64,000 nt of DNA from Lewinella sp. JB7. Its GTDB lineage: Bacteria > Bacteroidota > Bacteroidia > Chitinophagales > Saprospiraceae. Each line of letters opens with the position of its first letter. Position 1 is the stretch's first letter. The stretch lies in contig NZ_JANCTD010000009.1 in NCBI RefSeq assembly GCF_024297185.1, positions 62,001-126,000 on the forward strand. The letters run 5' to 3'. The position numbers were made by a program, and so were the translations under genes. A model generated the notes under the pieces. The model was not told where the DNA came from. It saw nothing but the letters and a program-made list of their open reading frames with translations, and did not search any database. This document shows, in pieces, positions 16,123-25,308 of the stretch.

Positions 16123-17007
16123 ATGACCCTCTACCAGCAAATTCAGGAGTGCGTTTCCTTCATCAAGCAACGGGCTAAGACCCAGCCCCGGATCGGGATC
16201 ATCCTCGGGACCGGACTAAGCACTCTGGTAGAAGAAATCGAGGTGGAGCGGGAATTCGTGTACGGGCTCCTCCCCTATTTTTCGGTATCGACCGTCGCTA
16301 CTCACCGCGGTAAGCTCGTGCTCGGTAAGTTGCGCGGCATCCCCGTCGTCGCCATGGCCGGTCGCCTGCATTACTACGAAGGTTACAGTATGCAGCAGCT
16401 AACCTTTCCGGTCCGGGTGCTCAAGGCCCTGGGGATTGAACACCTGTTGATCTCTAATGCGTCGGGTAGCGTAAATCCGGATATTTGCGCCGGAGACGTG
16501 GTATTCATTCGCGACCACATCAACATGCAGCCGGATAATCCGCTGCGGGGACATAACGACGACCGGCTCGGTCCCCGGTTCCCCGACATGCTACACACCT
16601 ACGATCGTGCTCTGAACGCTCGTGCGATCAAACTGGCTAAGCGCCACGGACTCAATGCGCACGAGGGAGTTTACCTGGCGCTGGCGGGACCGAACCTGGA
16701 GACGCCCGCGGAGTACCGGATGGCAAACATCATCGGTGCGGATCTGATCGGCATGTCTACGGTACCGGAGGTCCTCGTAGCCCGGCATGCGGACCTGCCG
16801 GTGTTCGTCGCTTCCGTAGTGAGTAATAAGTGTTTTCCCATTGCCGACATTCAACCGACGACCGTAGAGGACGTCATCGCCACCGTACAGGCGGTGGAAC
16901 CTAAGTTGCGGTTATTGATCGGGGATATGGTCGAAGAATTGGCCGAAGTGGTGGAAGAAGCCAACGGATCGGCGAACAGTGGTTTAAGCGCTAAAAAAAA
17001 CGAGTAA
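16123..17007 (+). CDS. punA: Purine nucleoside phosphorylase (PNP-I, trimeric type)
   Basis: Protein of 294 residues. RIGIILGTGLSTLVEEI is the phosphate-binding loop, VVAMAGRLHYYEGYSMQQLT the characteristic PNP signature, LISNASGSVNPDICAGDV and GPNLETPAEYRM the purine-site loops, and MSTVPEVLVARHADL and SNKC the C-terminal blocks. It splits inosine and guanosine (and deoxy forms) with phosphate to base plus (deoxy)ribose-1-phosphate in purine salvage. The tail (EVVEEANGSANSGLS...) is short and charged. The gene follows the rhodanese gene almost without a gap, but a functional link is not evident. Confidence 0.95.
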   Translation: MTLYQQIQECVSFIKQRAKTQPRIGIILGTGLSTLVEEIEVEREFVYGLLPYFSVSTVATHRGKLVLGKLRGIPVVAMAGRLHYYEGYSMQQLTFPVRVLKALGIEHLLISNASGSVNPDICAGDVVFIRDHINMQPDNPLRGHNDDRLGPRFPDMLHTYDRALNARAIKLAKRHGLNAHEGVYLALAGPNLETPAEYRMANIIGADLIGMSTVPEVLVARHADLPVFVASVVSNKCFPIADIQPTTVEDVIATVQAVEPKLRLLIGDMVEELAEVVEEANGSANSGLSAKKNE

Positions 17008-17066
17008 ATGGGCAACTAACCTAGGTGGTCGCGCCTTTAAAACCAGTTAACCCTGATCGAAACTGA

Positions 17067-20000
17067 ATGAACGGAGCCTTCCGCACCACCTGGAAATCTT
17101 TAAGCGCTACCGAGCGTGACGTAGCTACCGCAATGAGCATCGTGTACGAGGAGCGTTCCGTTCTTGATCTCTCCCGCCTGCTGAACAAAATCGGTATGCC
17201 CCCGCCCGCCGGGGAGTCGCGTTTTACCCACGCCGCCACCGAGGAAATCGTGCATCAGCTCCACAAAGCGGGGATCCTGGTCAAGCAGAGCGATCACGGC
17301 TGGCGAATCAATCCCCAGTACAGCGAGGCCATCATGCGGCAGGCGGGCCGCCGCCCCGACTTCACCGTACTGCTCAACGAGATCCGGCGGGAGCTTCCCT
17401 ACAAAACGTACTGGCAGCCCAGCAGTCCGCACGCCCTCATGCGGGAGATCCGCATCGCCTTTTATTTGCAAAATGAAGCGGGCTTCGACCGGCTGCAGCG
17501 CGAAACCGAGAACTTTTACCCGGACCAGGCGCGCACCGGGGTATTCATCGATCCCCTTTTCGCCGAATTTGACCCCCGGTGGGTAGAGAACCTGCTGCCG
17601 GCCTGGCAGGAGATCAATATCCGGAATGCTTTCCGTCGGGCGCTTATCGCCATGGAGCCCCTGGATGACCTCATCGAATTCCTCGAACAGCACGAGCACA
17701 TCCGCGAACCCCAGTCCGGTCCCCTGCGCGAGTTGCTTGCCGAAGCCTTCGTGCTACAGGGTGCGTGGAGCCGACTACAGTTGTGGGCCGATCTGGAAAC
17801 CAGCGAATGGCGAAGCTCCGCCAATCACCTCATCTACCACGTGCTGCGCGATGACGACGAGGGGGCGAACGAACTGATCGAGGAAGTACGGAAAGGATAC
17901 CGCAGGGAATACGAAAATAAGTACCCCGCTCACCTTGCCGGCTACCTGTATCTGCTCTCCCTACTTCGCAATGGTGGCGTAAAGAGCGCCGAAATTATCG
18001 GCCATCATCTGGATAATATCGATCCGGTTCAGAACCTGCGGCTGGGCGGTACCTACCTGGTGTTCAAAGCCCTGCACGCCTACCTTCGCAACGATGAGGA
18101 CGGGCAGACCATCGCTCAGCAGGGCCTCGCCCGCACGGAGGCTAATGCCTTTGCCCTGACCTTCGACGCTTTATACCGCTTATGGACCGACAGCAGCGCG
18201 GAAATTCCCGCCGCCGAATATCTCCTGAAGCTCGAGAAACTTCGCGAACGCGCCCAGGATAACGGTTACCAGTGGGTGGAAATGGAACTGACGCGCGTGC
18301 TTTCCCTCCGGCATCCGGAGACCGAGGCCCGGGAGGCTTACGCGACCCGCGCTCAACAGCTCAGCGATCAACTCCGCATATATTCCCTGGCCGACGCCAT
18401 GCCCCGTATCGAGCCCTGGGAACGGGCGCTCGAGGTGCTGGTGGGTATGGGGACGCCGGACCGCGGCAACGATAAGCGGAGTAAGAAAACAAGTCGTTTC
18501 GTGTGGTTCGTCGACTTCGATAAGCGAGAACTCGAACCCCGCGAACAGACCCTCAGTAAAAGCGGCAGCTGGTCTAAGGGGCGGAAAGTGGCGCTGAAGC
18601 GCGTTAAGCAGGGCGACGTGGAGGGCATGACCCCCCAGGATGTCGCCGTAGCAAAGACCATCGAGGAAGATTACAGCCGGTATCACCCCAACGGCAGCTT
18701 TACCATCAACTACGAGGACGCCCTGCTGGCCTTGGTGGGACACCCCAACCTCTACCTGAGCAAGAATTCGGCCATCGGCGTGGAACTGGTGCGGCGTAAC
18801 CCCCAGTTGCTGATCGAAGAGACCAATAACCGACTTCACCTCCGCTTTGCCCAGGACTTTACCGGCACCGGCGTTCAGGTGGTCAAGGAAACCCCGACCC
18901 GTTACCAGGTCATCGAGGTCAACGACGGCCACGACCAGATTCACCGGCAGATCGGCGAGGGCCTGGAAATACCGAAACGGGCCCGTCACCGTCTGCTCGA
19001 AGTGGCCCGCAACCTGAGTAAGTTCACGGAAGTACAGAATACGCTCGCCGGAGTCATCGATGACCTCGACGAAACGAAGGCGGATTCCCGCACCTACGTC
19101 CATCTGTTGCCCGTCGGAGAGACCTTCAAAGTGGAGTTCTTCGTGCGCCCCATTCCGGAAGAAGATCAGTACTTCAAGCCCGGCCGGGGCCGAAACAAGG
19201 TGATCAGCGAAGCGGACGGACAGCGACGTCTCGCCGAGCGCGACCTGGCGCGGGAGATCGAACGGGCGGAGGGCGTGATCATCGACTGCCCTACCCTACA
19301 GAAGATCGTACACCGCGACTACGAGTGGCAGATCGATGAGGTAGAAGACTGTCTGAATATCCTACTGGAACTGCAACCCCTGCGGGCCATGGAACGCATC
19401 GTCCTGGAGCACCCCCGCGGCGAGCGGATCAAACTGCTGGGTAGTGTTGACTTCGGCGACCTGAGCCTCGGCGTGAAGGAAAAGGCCGGATGGTTCGACG
19501 TGGAGGGTACCCTGGCCGTCGATGATCAGCAGGTCATCAGCTTCCGGGAACTGATCGAGAAAGTAAGCGAGAACGAGCAGAGCAACTTCATCCAGCTCAG
19601 CGAAGGCCAGTACGTGGCCCTCACCGAACAGCTACGCCGCAAACTGCGGGAAATGGAGGGACTCATGTCCGCCAACGGAGAGGGTATGCAACTGCACCCG
19701 CTGGCCGGCGGCATGCTGGACGATATCGCGGATCAGCTGGGCGGATTCGAAGCCGACATGGCCTGGCGGGAGAGCCTACAGCGCATCCAGAGCGTCAACC
19801 AGACCATGGCCCGGGTGCCGTCGACCTTCCGCGCCGAACTGCGCCCGTACCAGCTCGACGGTTTCCGTTGGCTCATGCGGCTGGCAGACTGGGGCGTAGG
19901 CGCCTGCTTGGCTGACGATATGGGTTTGGGTAAGACCATTCAGGGACTCGCCATGCTGCAGGCGCGCGCCGAAGAGGGGCCCGCCCTGGTTATCGCACCG

Positions 20001-21203
20001 GCCTCGGTGACCCGCAACTGGATTCGGGAAGCCGCTAAATTCGCGCCCACGCTCAATCCGATTCTGCTCGTCGGCAACGACCGGCAGGAGATCATCGACA
20101 ACGTAGGTCCTTACGATATGCTGGTCGTGAGCTACGGCCTCCTGCCCTTCGAGGGGGATGCCCTGGCGGCGAAGCGCTTCGGAACCATCATTCTCGATGA
20201 GGCCCAGGCCATCAAAAACCGGGGTACGAAGCGGAGTCAGATCGCCATGAAGTTGCAGGGGGACTTCCGGGTAGCCACCACCGGTACGCCCATCGAAAAT
20301 CACCTTGGGGAACTCTGGAACCTGTTCACCTTCCTCAATCCGGGACTGTTGGGGAGCTTCCAGCGCTTCAACGAGAAGTATACCATTCCCGTTACCCGCA
20401 ACAACGATAACGAACGCCGGCAACAGCTGCGTCGCCTGATTCAGCCCTTCATCCTGCGGCGGCGCAAGGAAGAGGTGCTCGAAGAGTTACCACCGAAAAC
20501 GGAGGTTACCCTTACCGTTGAACTGTCGCAGCCGGAACGCGCCTTCTACGAAGCCCTGCGGCAACACGCCCTGGAGAGCATCGACGACAGCGAAGGACCG
20601 AACCGCCGCTTCCAGATCCTGGCCGAGCTGATGAAACTGCGACAGGCGGCCTGTCATCCCAAACTGGTCGACCCGAACGTCAATATTTCCAGCAGCAAAC
20701 TGGAACTCCTGGCCGAAACCGTCCAAGAGTTACGCGAGAATGGGCACAAGGCACTGATATTCAGTCAGTTCGTCCGACATTTGAAAATCGTAGAGAACTG
20801 GGCCATCGAAAACGGGGTACCCTACCAGTACCTCGACGGCAGTACTCCCGGACCGAAGCGCGACGATGCCGTGCAGGCGTTCCAGCGGGGAGAGGGAGAC
20901 ATTTTCCTCATCAGTCTGAAGGCCGGGGGAACCGGTCTTACCCTTACGGCGGCGGACTACGTTCTTCACCTCGACCCCTGGTGGAATCCCGCCGTAGAGG
21001 ATCAGGCTAGCGACCGGGCTCACCGGATCGGTCAGATGCGCCCGGTAACGGTGTACCGCTTCGTGTCCGAGAACACCATCGAGGAAAAAATCGTCAAATT
21101 GCACGCCGAAAAGCGCGACCTCGCCGACAGCCTCCTGGCCGGTACCGAGCAAAGCGCCGGACTCAGTGCCGATGACCTGCTAGACCTCATTAAGAATGGA
21201 TAA
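17067..21203 (+). CDS. Large SNF2-family ATPase (helicase-like)
   Basis: Protein of 1378 residues. The C-terminal ~470 residues are a full Swi2/Snf2 motor: LADDMGLGKTIQ (Walker A, K956), DEAQAIKN (motif II, D1044), TTGTPIENHLGELWNL (motif III), LIFSQFVRHL (IV), LISLKAGGTGLTLTAADYV (V) and DQASDRAHRIGQ (VI). The N-terminal ~900 residues are mostly helical and charged, with tetratricopeptide-like stretches in the first 450. No SWIM zinc motif or nuclease domain was seen. Such bacterial SNF2 proteins probably remodel nucleoprotein or RNA polymerase complexes (RapA-like), but the substrate is unknown. Its stop overlaps the start of the next gene by 8 bp. Confidence 0.92.
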   Translation: MNGAFRTTWKSLSATERDVATAMSIVYEERSVLDLSRLLNKIGMPPPAGESRFTHAATEEIVHQLHKAGILVKQSDHGWRINPQYSEAIMRQAGRRPDFTVLLNEIRRELPYKTYWQPSSPHALMREIRIAFYLQNEAGFDRLQRETENFYPDQARTGVFIDPLFAEFDPRWVENLLPAWQEINIRNAFRRALIAMEPLDDLIEFLEQHEHIREPQSGPLRELLAEAFVLQGAWSRLQLWADLETSEWRSSANHLIYHVLRDDDEGANELIEEVRKGYRREYENKYPAHLAGYLYLLSLLRNGGVKSAEIIGHHLDNIDPVQNLRLGGTYLVFKALHAYLRNDEDGQTIAQQGLARTEANAFALTFDALYRLWTDSSAEIPAAEYLLKLEKLRERAQDNGYQWVEMELTRVLSLRHPETEAREAYATRAQQLSDQLRIYSLADAMPRIEPWERALEVLVGMGTPDRGNDKRSKKTSRFVWFVDFDKRELEPREQTLSKSGSWSKGRKVALKRVKQGDVEGMTPQDVAVAKTIEEDYSRYHPNGSFTINYEDALLALVGHPNLYLSKNSAIGVELVRRNPQLLIEETNNRLHLRFAQDFTGTGVQVVKETPTRYQVIEVNDGHDQIHRQIGEGLEIPKRARHRLLEVARNLSKFTEVQNTLAGVIDDLDETKADSRTYVHLLPVGETFKVEFFVRPIPEEDQYFKPGRGRNKVISEADGQRRLAERDLAREIERAEGVIIDCPTLQKIVHRDYEWQIDEVEDCLNILLELQPLRAMERIVLEHPRGERIKLLGSVDFGDLSLGVKEKAGWFDVEGTLAVDDQQVISFRELIEKVSENEQSNFIQLSEGQYVALTEQLRRKLREMEGLMSANGEGMQLHPLAGGMLDDIADQLGGFEADMAWRESLQRIQSVNQTMARVPSTFRAELRPYQLDGFRWLMRLADWGVGACLADDMGLGKTIQGLAMLQARAEEGPALVIAPASVTRNWIREAAKFAPTLNPILLVGNDRQEIIDNVGPYDMLVVSYGLLPFEGDALAAKRFGTIILDEAQAIKNRGTKRSQIAMKLQGDFRVATTGTPIENHLGELWNLFTFLNPGLLGSFQRFNEKYTIPVTRNNDNERRQQLRRLIQPFILRRRKEEVLEELPPKTEVTLTVELSQPERAFYEALRQHALESIDDSEGPNRRFQILAELMKLRQAACHPKLVDPNVNISSSKLELLAETVQELRENGHKALIFSQFVRHLKIVENWAIENGVPYQYLDGSTPGPKRDDAVQAFQRGEGDIFLISLKAGGTGLTLTAADYVLHLDPWWNPAVEDQASDRAHRIGQMRPVTVYRFVSENTIEEKIVKLHAEKRDLADSLLAGTEQSAGLSADDLLDLIKNG

Positions 21204-21942
21204 ATCGATGTATAAGCCCAACCTCCACGTTTACGAAGATGGCCCGTCCGTAGCCCGCGCGTTCGCGGAGCATCTGATGCGGAAGTTGGACGAACGTAAG
21301 GATGCCCCACTCTACTGGGCACTGTCGGGTGGATCAACGCCCAAACTACTCTTCCGCCTTCTGGCCGAGGAGTACCGCGACCGCATCGACTGGAGCCGAC
21401 TCCATTTCTTCTGGGGAGACGATCGGATGGTTCCCTACGACGACCCCGAAAGTAATTACGGCGAAGCCAAAAAGCTACTCTTCGATCATGTACCCGTGGT
21501 GGAAGAACAGATCCATCCCGTACCCACCGACCTCGAAGCGGAGGAAGCCGCCCGCGCCTACGGGGAAACCATCGCGAGTCTGCTGCCGCAAAACTCCGAC
21601 GGAATGCCCATCTTCGACATCAATATGCTCGGGATGGGTGGCGACGGACACACGGCGTCCATCTTTCCAGACAGCATGGACCTCCTGACCGACGAACGAA
21701 TATGCGCCGTGGCCCGCCATCCCGAAAGCGGCCAGTTGCGTGTGACCCTGACCGGACCGGTCATCAATGCGTCTGACGAGGTGATTTTTCTGATTACGGG
21801 TGCCTCCAAGGCACAACGAGTCGGTCAAATCGTTAATCGTGAGCACTCAGCCACCGAATTCCCCGCCGCCCACATCAATCCGCCCTCCGGTCAGCTCCAC
21901 TGGTATTTGGATGAGGCCGCCGCTGCGGAGGTCAGTTACTAA
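21196..21942 (+). CDS. pgl: 6-phosphogluconolactonase
   Basis: Protein of 248 residues of the DevB/SOL type. Motifs are YWALSGGSTPKLLFRLLA, FFWGDDRMVPYDDPESNYGE, MLGMGGDGHTASIFPD and an ending region with HINPPSGQLHWYLD. It hydrolyses 6-phosphogluconolactone in the oxidative pentose phosphate pathway. Its ATG (21196) lies within the last codons of the SNF2 gene, so translation is probably coupled although the functions look unrelated. An in-frame ATG at 21208 would avoid the overlap. Confidence 0.94.
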   Translation: MDKSMYKPNLHVYEDGPSVARAFAEHLMRKLDERKDAPLYWALSGGSTPKLLFRLLAEEYRDRIDWSRLHFFWGDDRMVPYDDPESNYGEAKKLLFDHVPVVEEQIHPVPTDLEAEEAARAYGETIASLLPQNSDGMPIFDINMLGMGGDGHTASIFPDSMDLLTDERICAVARHPESGQLRVTLTGPVINASDEVIFLITGASKAQRVGQIVNREHSATEFPAAHINPPSGQLHWYLDEAAAAEVSY

Positions 21943-21946
21943 GCAT

Positions 21947-21954
21947 TATCTTTG
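21947..21954 (+). promoter_or_regulatory. -7 promoter box TATCTTTG for the small membrane protein
   Basis: Exact match to the Bacteroidota -7 consensus TAnnTTTG, 20 bp before the ATG at 21974 and just after the pgl stop. No convincing TTTG -33 element at 19-20 bp upstream. Confidence 0.5.
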
Positions 21955-21973
21955 CGCCTTAACGTATAGCCCC

Positions 21974-22156
21974 ATGACTTCCAAAAGTGCCGTCTCCGCC
22001 GAGACTCAGCCCCACACCACCCAGCGGAATTACTGGATCTTCTTCCTGATCTCCCTCGTGATCTTCTTCCTGATGCTGATCTTCATGAACCAGTGGTTCT
22101 GGGTGTCCATGCCGTTCATGCTCACCTTCCTGGTGATGGCCCTGGGGTATATGTAG
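21974..22156 (+). CDS. Small two-helix membrane protein
   Basis: 60 residues from the ATG at 21974. A polar N terminus (TSKSAVSAETQPHTTQRN) is followed by two hydrophobic helices (about residues 21-38 and 43-59) split by NQWFW. I do not recognise the family. A good -7 box precedes it and a hairpin follows, which supports a real short transcript. The open frame extends further upstream to 21800, but that part overlaps pgl and has no start near the promoter. Confidence 0.7.
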   Translation: MTSKSAVSAETQPHTTQRNYWIFFLISLVIFFLMLIFMNQWFWVSMPFMLTFLVMALGYM

Positions 22157-22195
22157 TTTTAATCCCCTTTATAGCATCTGGCCGTATCGAATTGT

Positions 22196-22215
22196 CCGCT
22201 ACCCGAGCGTAGCGG
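22196..22215. terminator. Hairpin between convergent genes, likely bidirectional terminator
   Basis: A 7-bp perfect stem, CCGCTAC paired with GTAGCGG, with a 6-base loop (CCGAGC), followed on the plus strand by GATCGATTTT. It sits between the stop of the small membrane protein (22156) and the stop of rsmG (22266), where a two-way terminator would be expected. The T-run is short. Confidence 0.5.
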
Positions 22216-22265
22216 GATCGATTTTATCCCAGTCCTTATCTATAGACGGCGATTAAGGGTGATCG

Positions 22266-22901
22266 TCAGTACTGCAGATACATCACTTCCTTTTCCTCAA
22301 AGAAATCTTCCGCGAACCACTTGCCGATCGGGTATTCCTCCACGTAGGCGCGTTTGGGCAGGGCGGCGAGTTCTTCCTTCAGTCCCCTGCCCTTCAGGGC
22401 CAGGATGCCGTTGGGTAAGGCGTTGCGCTGCTTGTCGGTGATGAGGCGCAGGCTCCAGTCGGCCAACTTATCGATCTTGGCGACGGCCCGGGTGACCACG
22501 AAGTCATACGCCCGCTTCTTCAGTTCTTCCGCGCGTTGTTGTTCGGCCCGGCAGTTGGTAAGTCCGAGAGCGGAGATTACCTCCTGGCATACCCGAATCT
22601 TCTTTGCTGTTCCGTCAATAAGGTGGAAATCAACGTCGGGGAACAGGATAGCCAGTGGAATTCCCGGAAAGCCACCACCGGTGCCCAGGTCCAGCACCCG
22701 CGTCCCCGCCCGAAACGAAACGACCTTAGCGATCGCCAGGGAGTGCAGCACGTGGTGTACGTACAAATTGTCGATGTCCTTGCGACTGACGACGTTGATC
22801 TTGGCGTTCCAGTCGCGGTACAGATCGCCCAGCGCGGTAAACTGTTCCCGCTGTCGTTCCGAAAGGTCCGGGAAATAATTGAATACGGTTTCTACATCCA
22901 T
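22266..22901 (-). CDS. rsmG: 16S rRNA (guanine527-N7)-methyltransferase
   Basis: Protein of 211 residues (GidB). WNAKINVVSRKDIDNLYVHH is the typical N-terminal block, VLDLGTGGGFPGIPLAILFP the S-adenosylmethionine loop and DFVVTRAVAKIDKLADWS the acceptor motif. It methylates G527 of 16S rRNA. In many bacteria gidB lies by parAB near oriC; here parS sites are 10 kb away. It is the last gene of a minus-strand group with the RluA-type and DUF4834-like genes, with a 12-bp gap to the former. Confidence 0.95.
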   Translation of the reverse strand: MDVETVFNYFPDLSERQREQFTALGDLYRDWNAKINVVSRKDIDNLYVHHVLHSLAIAKVVSFRAGTRVLDLGTGGGFPGIPLAILFPDVDFHLIDGTAKKIRVCQEVISALGLTNCRAEQQRAEELKKRAYDFVVTRAVAKIDKLADWSLRLITDKQRNALPNGILALKGRGLKEELAALPKRAYVEEYPIGKWFAEDFFEEKEVMYLQY

Positions 22902-22913
22902 CGTTCGCGGTCT

Positions 22914-23609
22914 TTAGCTGCCGGCCACTACCTCCGCGAAGGCCTGCCATACCGGCTCCTCCGGCAGCGGTGCCGTGAGTTCCATCCGACTTCCGCTCAC
23001 CGGGTGGTCGAAGGCCAGGGTGTACGCGTGCAGGTCGATCGTTTTGCCTTCGTTACCCCGCTTGAAGCCGTACTTCGTGTCGCCCCGTAGGGGGCATCCC
23101 AGGGCACCGAGTTGAGCGCGAATCTGGTGTTTGCGACCGGTGTGCAATTTGATCTCCAGTAGGTGGTACCGATCGCTGCTACCCAGGTAGCGGTAGCTGA
23201 GCTCGGCGCGTTTGCCGGACTTATCCGACTGGTCAACGACCTCGGAGGTGTTTCCCTTCCCTTCGCGTATGAAATGTACGAGTGTATCGGCGTCCTTTGG
23301 CGGGCGTTCGCCAACGATGGCGAGGTAAGTTTTATCCACCGTCCGCGCCTGAAACTGCTCCGATACGGCGGTCTGGGCGGAAGGTTTTTTGCCGAACACT
23401 ACGACGCCGGATACCGGTCGGTCGAGGCGGTGGATCGGGTAGAGATCGTGGTGGGCGTAGGCGGCACCGATCTGGAGCAGGTTAGCGCTCTTCTTCTTGT
23501 CGGGCACTACGGCCATACCGGCGGGCTTATTGAAAGCGATGAGCTGGTTATCCTTATGGAGGACCCAGTCACCGGGGCGGCCGGGGAAACGTCGGGGAGA
23601 GTCGGACAT
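22914..23609 (-). CDS. RluA-family RNA pseudouridine synthase
   Basis: About 231 residues from the ATG at 23609 (MSDSPRRFPGRPGD). The catalytic block is YPIHRLDRPVSGVVVFGKK, with the essential Asp in HRLD; HTGRKHQIRAQLGALGCPL is the second RluA signature. There is no S4 domain, so it resembles RluA/TruC-like enzymes acting on rRNA or tRNA. The exact uridine target cannot be told from the sequence. The open frame continues upstream to 23810, but that part overlaps the small gene and is compositionally out of phase with it. Confidence 0.92.
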   Translation of the reverse strand: MSDSPRRFPGRPGDWVLHKDNQLIAFNKPAGMAVVPDKKKSANLLQIGAAYAHHDLYPIHRLDRPVSGVVVFGKKPSAQTAVSEQFQARTVDKTYLAIVGERPPKDADTLVHFIREGKGNTSEVVDQSDKSGKRAELSYRYLGSSDRYHLLEIKLHTGRKHQIRAQLGALGCPLRGDTKYGFKRGNEGKTIDLHAYTLAFDHPVSGSRMELTAPLPEEPVWQAFAEVVAGS

Positions 23610-23632
23610 GGGTTGGATTTTGCGCCGGGCGG

Positions 23633-23803
23633 CTACTTCACTTCTTCGTAATCGATGTAATCGTCCCGCTCTTCTTCTTCCGGCGTGATGTCGATGTTGC
23701 GGGGCGGCGGGGGGGGCTGTCGCACCTGCTTTTGCATGTGGGTGTACCAGCGGTAACCGCGGTAGGCGAAGTAGATCAGGGCGATGGTGAAGATGAAATC
23801 CAT
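23633..23803 (-). CDS. Small DUF4834-like membrane protein
   Basis: 56 residues starting at the ATG at 23803. One hydrophobic helix (about residues 2-15, FIFTIALIYFAYRGYRWY) is followed by a Pro-rich linker (PPPPPR) and an acidic tail (EEEERDDYIDYEEVK). The layout resembles the small DUF4834 proteins of Bacteroidota, often encoded next to RNA-modification genes; this is a resemblance, not a confirmed match. A perfect -7 box lies 5 bp upstream of the ATG, implying a leaderless or nearly leaderless transcript that would continue into the pseudouridine synthase gene and rsmG. Confidence 0.7.
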   Translation of the reverse strand: MDFIFTIALIYFAYRGYRWYTHMQKQVRQPPPPPRNIDITPEEEERDDYIDYEEVK

Positions 23804-23807
23804 GGAG

Positions 23808-23815
23808 CAAAGGTA
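23808..23815 (-). promoter_or_regulatory. -7 box TACCTTTG driving the DUF4834-like/RluA-type/rsmG group
   Basis: On the minus strand TACCTTTG is a perfect TAnnTTTG match and ends 4 bp before the ATG at 23803. It lies in the 43-bp gap after the aldehyde dehydrogenase gene. With transcription starting about 5-7 bp beyond the box, the mRNA would begin at or next to the start codon. Confidence 0.5.
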
Positions 23816-23846
23816 CGGTGGTATAACGCTTCGGGAACCCGAATGA

Positions 23847-25268
23847 TCAGGACCACCGGTAGATTCGGTTGATAAGCTGTTTGACCTTATCGGTGTAGGG
23901 CGGGTAGGCGGCCGAGAGGTCGAAAAACTTGCGCTCCAGCACCGCCCGTTCGTTACTGAAGTCGACCCAGCCGTGGAAGCCGAAGCTTTTGCCGATGCCG
24001 CTGTTGTTGACACCCCCGAAGGGCAGGGCGGGATTAGCACTGCCGAGCAGAAACTCATTTACCAGCGTGCCCCCGGCACTCGTTTCCGCCAGCAGGCGCT
24101 TGACGGTACGCCGGTTGTTCGCCTGGATGTAAAAGGCCAGCGGCTTGGGGTGACGGCGTATTTCGGCCAGGGCCTCGTTCAGGTTGTTGAAGGTAAGAAT
24201 GGGGAGGATCGGCCCGAAGATCTCTTCCTGAAGCACCCGCATGTCGGGGGTCACGTCCGTCAGCACGGTGGGCGCGAAGAACAGAGCGGCGCGGTCGTGG
24301 GTGCCACCGGTCACCACCTTGGCGCCCTTCGCTACCGCATCGTCCAGCAACGTTTGCAGGTGGTCGAACTGCTTTTCGTTAACGATGCGCGCCAGATCAC
24401 CGGATTGCCGGGGGGCGTCGCCGTAGAACTCCCGGATCACTTCGGCCAACCCTTGTACGTAGCGGTCAGCGATGTTGTCGTTGACGAGCAGGTAGTCGGG
24501 AGCCGTGCAGGTTTGTCCGGCGTTGAAAAACTTACCCCAGGCCAGGTTGCGGGCGGATTTACTTACGTCTACGTCATCGTCGACCACGCAGGGCGACTTC
24601 CCCCCCAGTTCCAGGGTCACGCTAGCCAGATTTTCCGCCGCCGCGGCCATCACCTTCTTACCGATAGCGGGGCTGCCCGTAAAGAAGATGTGGTTGAAGG
24701 GCAGGCGGGTGAGCGCGGCTGAGGTTTCGGCTTCCCCGGCGACCACCGCCACTTCGTTTTCGGCAAACAATTGCCCCATCATTTCCTGCAGATAAGCCGT
24801 GGTGGCCGGGCTGTGCTCCGAAGGTTTCAGGGTGACCGTACACCCGGCCGCGACGGCGTACAGCAGGGGTACGATGGCCAGATTGAAGGGATAGTTCCAG
24901 GGGGATATAATGAGCACGCAACCCTTGGGCTCGTAATAGATGTAGTTTGAGGTGCCGATCATGCTCAGGGGCGTGGCCACCCGGCGGGGCTCCATCCACC
25001 GCCGCAGATGCTTCGTGATGTAGTTTACGTGGCCGTAGATCACGCCGACTTCGCTCAGGATGGCTTCCACCTCATGCTTACCCAGATCGGCGTGTAGAGC
25101 ATCGAGCAGGCGTTGTTTGTTTCCCGCGTCGTCCAGATAAGTCAGGATGCGGCGCAGCTTATCCGATCGCTCGCGGGCCGAGGTGCGAGCGAGGGCGGGG
25201 GCTCGTTCCCGTTGTTGCTGCAGGATGTACGCGTAGTCGGTAGTGGTTCGGGCGGTTTGCATGACCAT
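23847..25268 (-). CDS. Aldehyde dehydrogenase (class 3-like)
   Basis: About 471-473 residues; start at MVMQTART (25268) or the second Met (25262). ISPWNYPFNLAIVPLLYAVA and TLKPSEHSP belong to the NAD(P) site. IFFTGSPAIGKKVM, then TLELGGKSP (general-base Glu near residue 218) and FNAGQTCTAPDYLLV (nucleophile C252) complete the active site. The absence of a long N-terminal extension and the C-terminal LNRIYRW-like end resemble class 3 (fatty) aldehyde dehydrogenases. It oxidises an unknown aldehyde. No signal peptide. Divergent from the CarboxypepD_reg protein. Confidence 0.93.
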   Translation of the reverse strand: MVMQTARTTTDYAYILQQQRERAPALARTSARERSDKLRRILTYLDDAGNKQRLLDALHADLGKHEVEAILSEVGVIYGHVNYITKHLRRWMEPRRVATPLSMIGTSNYIYYEPKGCVLIISPWNYPFNLAIVPLLYAVAAGCTVTLKPSEHSPATTAYLQEMMGQLFAENEVAVVAGEAETSAALTRLPFNHIFFTGSPAIGKKVMAAAAENLASVTLELGGKSPCVVDDDVDVSKSARNLAWGKFFNAGQTCTAPDYLLVNDNIADRYVQGLAEVIREFYGDAPRQSGDLARIVNEKQFDHLQTLLDDAVAKGAKVVTGGTHDRAALFFAPTVLTDVTPDMRVLQEEIFGPILPILTFNNLNEALAEIRRHPKPLAFYIQANNRRTVKRLLAETSAGGTLVNEFLLGSANPALPFGGVNNSGIGKSFGFHGWVDFSNERAVLERKFFDLSAAYPPYTDKVKQLINRIYRWS

Positions 25269-25308
25269 ACAAACGGGGCGGCGCGCGCGGGAGTTGTAAA
25301 TTAATGGA

